From the NCBI GenBank assembly GCA_964244115.1, contig CAXTHM010000071.1, positions 1 through 18,572 on the forward strand: DNA of 18,572 bases, written 5' to 3'. The stretch's first letter is position 1. Each line of letters opens with the position of its first letter. Below are positions 14,475 through 18,572 of the stretch, piece by piece. The notes under the pieces are model-generated. The model did no database searches and was not told the origin of the DNA. It saw only the letters and a list, made by a program, of their open reading frames with translations. The position numbers were made by a program, and so were the translations under genes. The DNA comes from CADCWK01 sp964244115 (GTDB lineage Bacteria; Chloroflexota; Chloroflexia; Thermomicrobiales; UBA6265).

Positions 14475-15204
14475 CCTCGTCCTCGTCCGGGGCCGGGTAG
14501 AGGATGGTGTCAGAGAACGGCTCGACACCGGCCTCCGTCAGGAGCGGGTCGTCCGCGTCGGGCAGCCGGTCGAACAGGCCTCCGGTCGAGGCGCCGTCGG
14601 CGTCGAACGAGACGCGGTCGTCGCCGGCCTCCCGCTCGATGACCCGCTCCGCCATCGCGACCGTCGTCGCCTCGGCGTCGCCCTCCAGCGGCAGCGCGAG
14701 CACGACGACGATCGTCTCATCCGCTCTGACCGACAGCACCGTCAGGCCACTGAACAGCTCCAGATCGGCCTCGTCGAGCTGGCCAGTCCCCGGTGCGTCC
14801 AGATCGACGACGGACCGGATGGCCTCGTCGCCGGGCTGATCCTCGTCGTCCAGATCGGATTCGATCAGCGGAATGCCGGACGCCGTATACCCGCCGCTGA
14901 TCGCGTCGGACACGGGCTGGAGCGCGTCGGCGGCCTCGTCGTCGGAACCGAACCGCACGATCAGCGTCGCCAGGGACAGCAGCCGGCCCGGCTCCGGCTC
15001 CTGCGTGAGCGACATCACGCCCCAGGAGCGGTAGACCGCGGATTCGATCCCGTCGTACTGGCCGAGATCGAGGAGATCGAGGAGATCGGCGAGGTCGTCG
15101 GAGTCGCCGCCGTCGTCCTGGGCGGTGACGGTGGCCGGCGCCGTGCAGGCGACGAGCAGCGCGACGACGGCGATCCGGAACAGGCGAGTGAGTGACTGGC
15201 GCAT
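14434..15204 (-). CDS. Small acidic lipoprotein of unknown function
   Basis: The protein has 256 residues from ATG 15204, with AAGGAG seven bases upstream; the frame is open to 15264 but without a ribosome binding site. The N-terminus MRQSLTRLFRIAVVALLVAC is a lipoprotein signal with lipobox LVAC, so Cys20 should be lipidated and the protein held outside the membrane. A short Asp-rich linker (DDGGDSDDLADLLDLLDLG, 30-48) follows, then a soluble domain of about 200 residues, highly acidic, with VIVRF-, VLSVRADETIVVVLAL- and VAMAERVIERE-like segments. I do not recognise the family. The DNA for the Asp/Leu stretch is a tandem GAGATCGAG-type repeat (about 15062-15088). The 3' end runs into the LuxR gene on the other strand. 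Confidence 0.8.
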   Translation of the reverse strand: MRQSLTRLFRIAVVALLVACTAPATVTAQDDGGDSDDLADLLDLLDLGQYDGIESAVYRSWGVMSLTQEPEPGRLLSLATLIVRFGSDDEAADALQPVSDAISGGYTASGIPLIESDLDDEDQPGDEAIRSVVDLDAPGTGQLDEADLELFSGLTVLSVRADETIVVVLALPLEGDAEATTVAMAERVIEREAGDDRVSFDADGASTGGLFDRLPDADDPLLTEAGVEPFSDTILYPAPDEDEVRPGGGRQEVSVG

Positions 15205-15354
15205 GACATGACTCCTTGTGGTTGGTCGGTAAGGACGCGACCGAGGCAGGCGTGGATCGTTCACCTCGCTGGCCCCGGCCGGGCCGTCGCGACGGCCGTC
15301 GCTCGCATCTCAGGCGGCGATGTCTTCATTCTGGCGACCGTGAGTCGCGAATCC

Positions 15355-15372
15355 ATGAGTAGGACTACTCAT
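15355..15372. promoter_or_regulatory. Perfect 18-bp palindrome between divergent genes
   Basis: ATGAGTAG (15355-15362) and CTACTCAT (15365-15372) are exact inverted repeats with a 2-base centre (GA). The site lies in the 215-base gap between the lipoprotein gene (minus) and the kinase gene (plus), 48 bases before the latter's ATG. Dyads of this size fit a dimeric helix-turn-helix regulator. Which regulator uses it is not visible. Confidence 0.6.
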
Positions 15373-15419
15373 CTCCGCGCCGAGAGAACCAGCTCTTCCC
15401 GGCGTGATACGGTGGTGGC

Positions 15420-16388
15420 ATGATCAATAGGACTCGAATTGACACCGCGCCGTGGCCAGCCCTGGATGTCGTCGCCGCGCTCGTCACGAGACGGTATGAC
15501 GTGGGGCCGGTCACGGATGTCCGACAGATCCGGGTCTGGACCAATGCCGTCTACGAGATCCGCACGACCAGCGGCCGGTACGTCCTGAAATGCTACCGAC
15601 CGGGCTGGCGGACGCGGGAGGAGATTGGCTGGGAAGTCGATCTGCTCGATCACCTCGATCGGAACGGTGTGCGGGTGACCCCGGCCATCCGCGGCGGGGA
15701 CGGTCAACCGATCGTCGGTATCGGTGACGGCATGGACGCCATACTGGCCGTGCTGTTCGCCTTCGCGGACGGCGAGAAGCCCGAACCGCCGTTTCCCCCG
15801 GAGGTGTTCGAACGCGAGGGACAGGCGGTCGGCCGGCTACACACGGCGCTCGACCGCTTCCGGAGCGCCCACCACCGCCAGTCGCTGGACCTGGCCGCGC
15901 TCCTCGACCGACCGCTGGCGCACGTCGCCCCGCTGGTCTCCGACATCGCCGTGCGCCAGGATCTGATCGCGGTAGCCCATGAGGTACGGGAGCGCATCGC
16001 CGGCCTCGTCGCGGACGGCCTCGACTGGGGTCCGTGTCACGGCGATCTCACCTTCGACAACCTGCACCTGACGTCTGAGAACGAGTTCGTCTGGTATGAC
16101 TTCGATTCCGGTGGTCCTGGCTGGCGGGCACTCGACCTGTAAGGCTGGTCGGCGTTCGACCCGGCCTGGGAGCCGCTCGGTCAGGCGTTCCTTGCGGGAT
16201 ACCGCTCGACCCGTCCCCTGTCGGAGGCCGACGTCACCGCCGCCCCGCTGCTGACGCTGGCGCAGGACGTCTGGAGCCTGTCGCTCGACCTGGCCTATCA
16301 CACCGATCGCCGGGATCGACCGGCGCTCGCGGCTCGCCTCGAGACGGCCATCACCGGGCTCAGGACGCGCCTCGCGTTGCTCGACTGA
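15420..16388 (+). pseudogene. APH/SrkA-like phosphotransferase gene interrupted by an in-frame TAA
   Basis: Codons 1-240 encode an aminoglycoside/choline-kinase-like fold. The ATP-binding Lys lies in RYVLKCYRPGWRTREE (Lys57), the catalytic loop is HGDLTFDN (207-214, with Asp209 and Asn214), and the metal-binding motif DFD is at 227-229. A TAA at 16140-16142 then ends the frame right after GWRALDL. The same frame continues without a shift for 81 more sense codons (GWSAFDPAWEPLGQAFLAGY and on, RSTRPLSEADV, LAQDVWSLSLDLAYH) to a TGA at 16386-16388. The total of about 320 residues is normal for the family, and the continuation resembles its C-terminal helices. A one-base nonsense mutation, a sequencing error or readthrough could explain this. 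The truncated 240-residue form keeps the catalytic residues but lacks the helical end. The substrate is unknown, and drug resistance should not be assumed. The ATG has only a weak ribosome binding site. Confidence 0.8.
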
Positions 16389-16665
16389 TCGCCCGACATC
16401 CGATGGTCAGGAGCGGATCAGCCCAGGCCGGACTCCTGGCTGGCCAACGTATCAATGAATTGCTAAATCAACGATGACCGTTGTGTTTCATCATCGCAAT
16501 ATGTCTCATCTGGAATCGATTACTCGGTACGGCACCGGTCAGGGCTGACGGGACCGATGCGTCTTCTAACCGGTACTCAGATCCCGTAGCGTCACCGTCG
16601 GAGATGGTGTGAGATGGAGGCAGCTCCCTCAATGCTCCCGCGGCTTCCCTGGGACACGACATCCG
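16389..16665. other. AT-richer spacer upstream of the GGDEF gene
   Basis: The first part (about 16450-16530) is clearly richer in A and T than the rest of the window and is the likeliest place for the promoter of the following gene. I could not find a -35/-10 pair with good spacing. CAACG-ATGAC-CGTTG (about 16470-16484) is a small inverted repeat. Confidence 0.4.
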
Positions 16666-18438
16666 ATGCAGCATCCTGGACCCGAGCGCGACGCGAGCAC
16701 TCCGGCGTCAGCCCACGCGATCCGTTTCCCGACCCCGACCGTCCCCGGCAACCCCCTGCCCGAGCAAGCCCTGGCCTGGTTCGCGATCAACCGCGAGCGG
16801 ATCGTCGATCGCTGGCTGGCGGCGGTGCTCCGGCGGCGGGTCGAGGGGCTGGGAGCGGCGTTCGCGCGACTCCGGCTGGACGGCTACCTGCGCGCCATCG
16901 TCGATTCGATCTTCATCCCGGCCGACCCACCGTTCATCCAGCGAGCCGTCGGCGTCGGCATGGCCGGGCTCTACGCCGGGTCGAACGACGGGCTGCACGA
17001 CCTCCGCACCGAGCTGATCGGGCTGCTGACCGACGAGATGCCGGCCGCACTCCATGCGCTCGTCGCTGAGCCCCTGGAATGCATCCTGACGCACGTCGTC
17101 TGGGGCTATGTCCAGCATGTCGTCCAGCTGGCCGCGCCGTGCGACGGTCCGATCGTCCCCCTGACCCCGAGCAACACCCTCGTCGCCCGCTTCCTCGACC
17201 AGTACCCCGGGCTCCTGACGGTGACGGCGCTGGCGGACAACCGGATCGTCGCCAGCAACGAGACCAGTCAGCAGTTGCTCGGCTACTCCCTCCACGAGTT
17301 CATGACGATGGACGACCAGGAGCTGTACGGGCCGGAGACGCCGGAGGACGACCTGGACATCGGCCTCGCGCTGATTGCCGGGGAGATCCCGATCATGGAG
17401 CGCATGTCCCGGATGCGCCACCGCGACGGGCACATGGTGACGCTCGGCGTCCGGGTCTGGGTGCTGCGGGACGACGACGGCGTCGCCACGCACATGGTCT
17501 CGGAGGCCGTCGCCCCGCCGGAACAGCCGGATGGGACGCCCCACTGGCAGCAGGCCGACAAGCGATTCCGCCACCTCGCCCAGCTCTCCCAGGACGCCCT
17601 CCTCGTCGTCGCGCCGGATGGTGTCGTCCGCTACGCCAGCCCATCGACCGAGCGGAGCCTCGGCGTCGATCCCGATGTCCTCGTCGGGCAGCCCTTCGCC
17701 TCGCTGGCCGTCGACGAGGACCAGGGGACGATCACCGGGTTCCTTGCCGACCTCGCCGGTTCACCGCCCCGCAGTGTCCGGGAGACGAGCGTCCGGATGC
17801 GCCGTCGCGACGGGCTCTGGCGCTGGTTCGAGGTCTTCGGGGCCAACCTCCTCGATGTCCCCGACGTCGCCGGGTTCTCGATCCAGACGCGGGACATCAC
17901 CGACCGGCGCCACCTGGAGGATCTGCTCAATCAGCAGGCCCGGCTGGATCCGCTGACCGGGCTGCTCAACCGGCGCGGGCTGCTGGACGAGGTCGAGCGG
18001 GACATCGCCTCCTACGAGGCGACCGGCGAGAAGACGGCGCTGCTGTTCATCGACCTGGACCACTTCAAGGACATCAACGATCGCCACGGCCACGACACCG
18101 GCGACGTGGTCCTGACCGAGATGACGCGGCGGCTCGGCGAGACGATCGGGGCGACGAGTGCGGCGGGCCGGCTGGGCGGCGACGAGTTCGTCGTCCTGCT
18201 GCGGGACACATCCCACACCGGGGCGATGGTCGCCGCCCGCAAGATCATCGCGGCGCTGTCCAGGCCGATCATCCACGGTGGCATCGTCATCCCGGCCAGC
18301 GCCTGCATGGGCATCGCGCTGACCGAGCGGCCGGGCCAGACGACGACCTCCCTGCTCCGGACGGCCGACATCGCGCTCTACCGGGCCAAGAGCAGCCGCG
18401 ACGGCAACCCGGCGATGGGCCACGACCGCGCTGGGTGA
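16666..18438 (+). CDS. PAS-PAS-GGDEF diguanylate cyclase
   Basis: From ATG 16666 the protein has 590 residues. A GTG at 16609 has GGAG upstream, but the added codons include AGA, AGG and CGA, unlike the gene body, so I prefer the ATG. Residues 30-160 are a helical N-terminal sensor-like region (ALAWFAINRERIVDRWLAAV). Two PAS domains follow at about 175-285 (VTALADNRIVASNETSQQLL) and 300-415 (DALLVVAPDGVVRYASPSTE), the latter ending in the PAC-like RDITDRR. The GGDEF domain covers 425-585, with DPLTGLLNRRG, the metal-binding FIDLDHFKDIND and the active site GGDEF at 504-508. It should make cyclic di-GMP from two GTP. No RxxD inhibitory site precedes GGDEF (GATS stands there), so product inhibition is probably absent. 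There is no membrane segment, so the signal is cytosolic. Confidence 0.93.
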   Translation: MQHPGPERDASTPASAHAIRFPTPTVPGNPLPEQALAWFAINRERIVDRWLAAVLRRRVEGLGAAFARLRLDGYLRAIVDSIFIPADPPFIQRAVGVGMAGLYAGSNDGLHDLRTELIGLLTDEMPAALHALVAEPLECILTHVVWGYVQHVVQLAAPCDGPIVPLTPSNTLVARFLDQYPGLLTVTALADNRIVASNETSQQLLGYSLHEFMTMDDQELYGPETPEDDLDIGLALIAGEIPIMERMSRMRHRDGHMVTLGVRVWVLRDDDGVATHMVSEAVAPPEQPDGTPHWQQADKRFRHLAQLSQDALLVVAPDGVVRYASPSTERSLGVDPDVLVGQPFASLAVDEDQGTITGFLADLAGSPPRSVRETSVRMRRRDGLWRWFEVFGANLLDVPDVAGFSIQTRDITDRRHLEDLLNQQARLDPLTGLLNRRGLLDEVERDIASYEATGEKTALLFIDLDHFKDINDRHGHDTGDVVLTEMTRRLGETIGATSAAGRLGGDEFVVLLRDTSHTGAMVAARKIIAALSRPIIHGGIVIPASACMGIALTERPGQTTTSLLRTADIALYRAKSSRDGNPAMGHDRAG

Positions 18439-18448
18439 CCGGCACCGA

Positions 18449-18470
18449 TCACTCCGTCGCGCTGGAGTGA
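18449..18470 (+). terminator. Weak hairpin after the GGDEF gene
   Basis: TCACTCC (18449-18455) and GGAGTGA (18464-18470) form a 7-bp stem with an 8-base loop, ten bases after the stop. A short T-run (TTCTTTTG) follows only about 15 bases later, so this is at best a weak terminator. The remaining bases to 18572 hold no supported gene. Confidence 0.3.
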
Positions 18471-18572
18471 CCCGCTACAGCAGTTCTTTTGAAATGCCTG
18501 CTCGCCGCACCACGGCGTGCTCCCCTTGTATGGTAACGGCGTGGCTGATGCCATGGTGAGCCAGTAGCCCGT

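Noticed and set aside
13278..14528. Minus-strand frame opposite the LuxR regulator
   Set aside because: No motif, low-complexity composition, and it overlaps the well-supported LuxR HTH.
16140..16142. Programmed stop-codon readthrough of the kinase gene
   Set aside because: The stop is TAA followed by G, a poor readthrough context, and no downstream stem-loop was seen; a mutation or sequence error is simpler.
15420..16142. Aminoglycoside resistance gene
   Set aside because: The APH fold covers many kinases; the sequence is nearer to the SrkA-like group, is truncated, and has no resistance-gene context.
17079..18470. Second long frame inside the GGDEF gene on the same strand
   Set aside because: The translation is Arg/Pro-rich without domains, while the overlapping frame contains PAS and GGDEF motifs.
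1..18572. CRISPR array, tRNA, rRNA, insertion sequence or prophage genes
   Set aside because: No regularly spaced repeats, cloverleaf, transposase or phage-like frames were found on either strand.

Overview
The window is GC-rich DNA from a free-living bacterium. A CUT1-type sugar ABC transporter without its own ATPase gene, a large AAA/TPR/LuxR regulator, a YtrA-type GntR–ABC cassette and dispersed GC-rich hairpins together suggest Chloroflexota of the Thermomicrobia type. A high-GC actinobacterium is the main alternative. There is no rRNA, tRNA or other phylogenetic marker, so this placement is an inference.

Layout. (1) 1-400, minus strand: an AbrB-type antitoxin and the start of a Doc-like toxin cut by the window edge, with a palindromic promoter/operator region. 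(2) 444-7380, minus strand: a catabolic unit in the order lacI-type regulator, secreted solute-binding protein, two CUT1 permeases, and a large ADP-ribosylglycohydrolase (ARH) family protein with extra C-terminal beta-rich domains. A 14-bp stem-loop separates the binding protein from the permeases, and a dispersed hairpin repeat lies between the second permease and the ARH gene. (3) 7421-7761: spacer without a gene. (4) 7720-8546, plus strand: a TacA/TacT (DUF1778/GNAT) toxin-antitoxin pair with a 21-bp operator-like palindrome. (5) 8567-11401, minus strand: a GntR(YtrA)–ABC ATPase–ABC permease operon, overlapping by ATGA at both joints, followed by an unrecognised 158-residue protein; a promoter with an operator across its start site lies upstream. 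(6) 11402-11873: spacer with a second, inverted copy of the hairpin repeat and a good promoter. (7) 11874-14474, plus strand: an 866-residue ATPase–TPR–LuxR regulator, overlapping convergently with (8) 14434-15204, a small acidic lipoprotein. (9) 15420-16388, plus strand: an APH/SrkA-like kinase gene broken by an in-frame TAA. (10) 16666-18438, plus strand: a soluble PAS-PAS-GGDEF diguanylate cyclase. The last 134 bases hold no gene.

How the parts work together. The LacI regulator probably controls import of a sugar or glycoside by the binding protein and permeases, powered by an ATPase encoded elsewhere; the cytoplasmic ARH-family enzyme probably cleaves the imported compound. The YtrA cassette looks like an autoregulated, possibly stress-responsive exporter unit. 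No wholly new system is visible. The points most worth following are the ARH-linked uptake operon with its fused C-terminal domains, the nonsense-disrupted kinase, the perfect ATGAGTAG-GA-CTACTCAT palindrome between divergent genes, and the paired hairpin repeat family.
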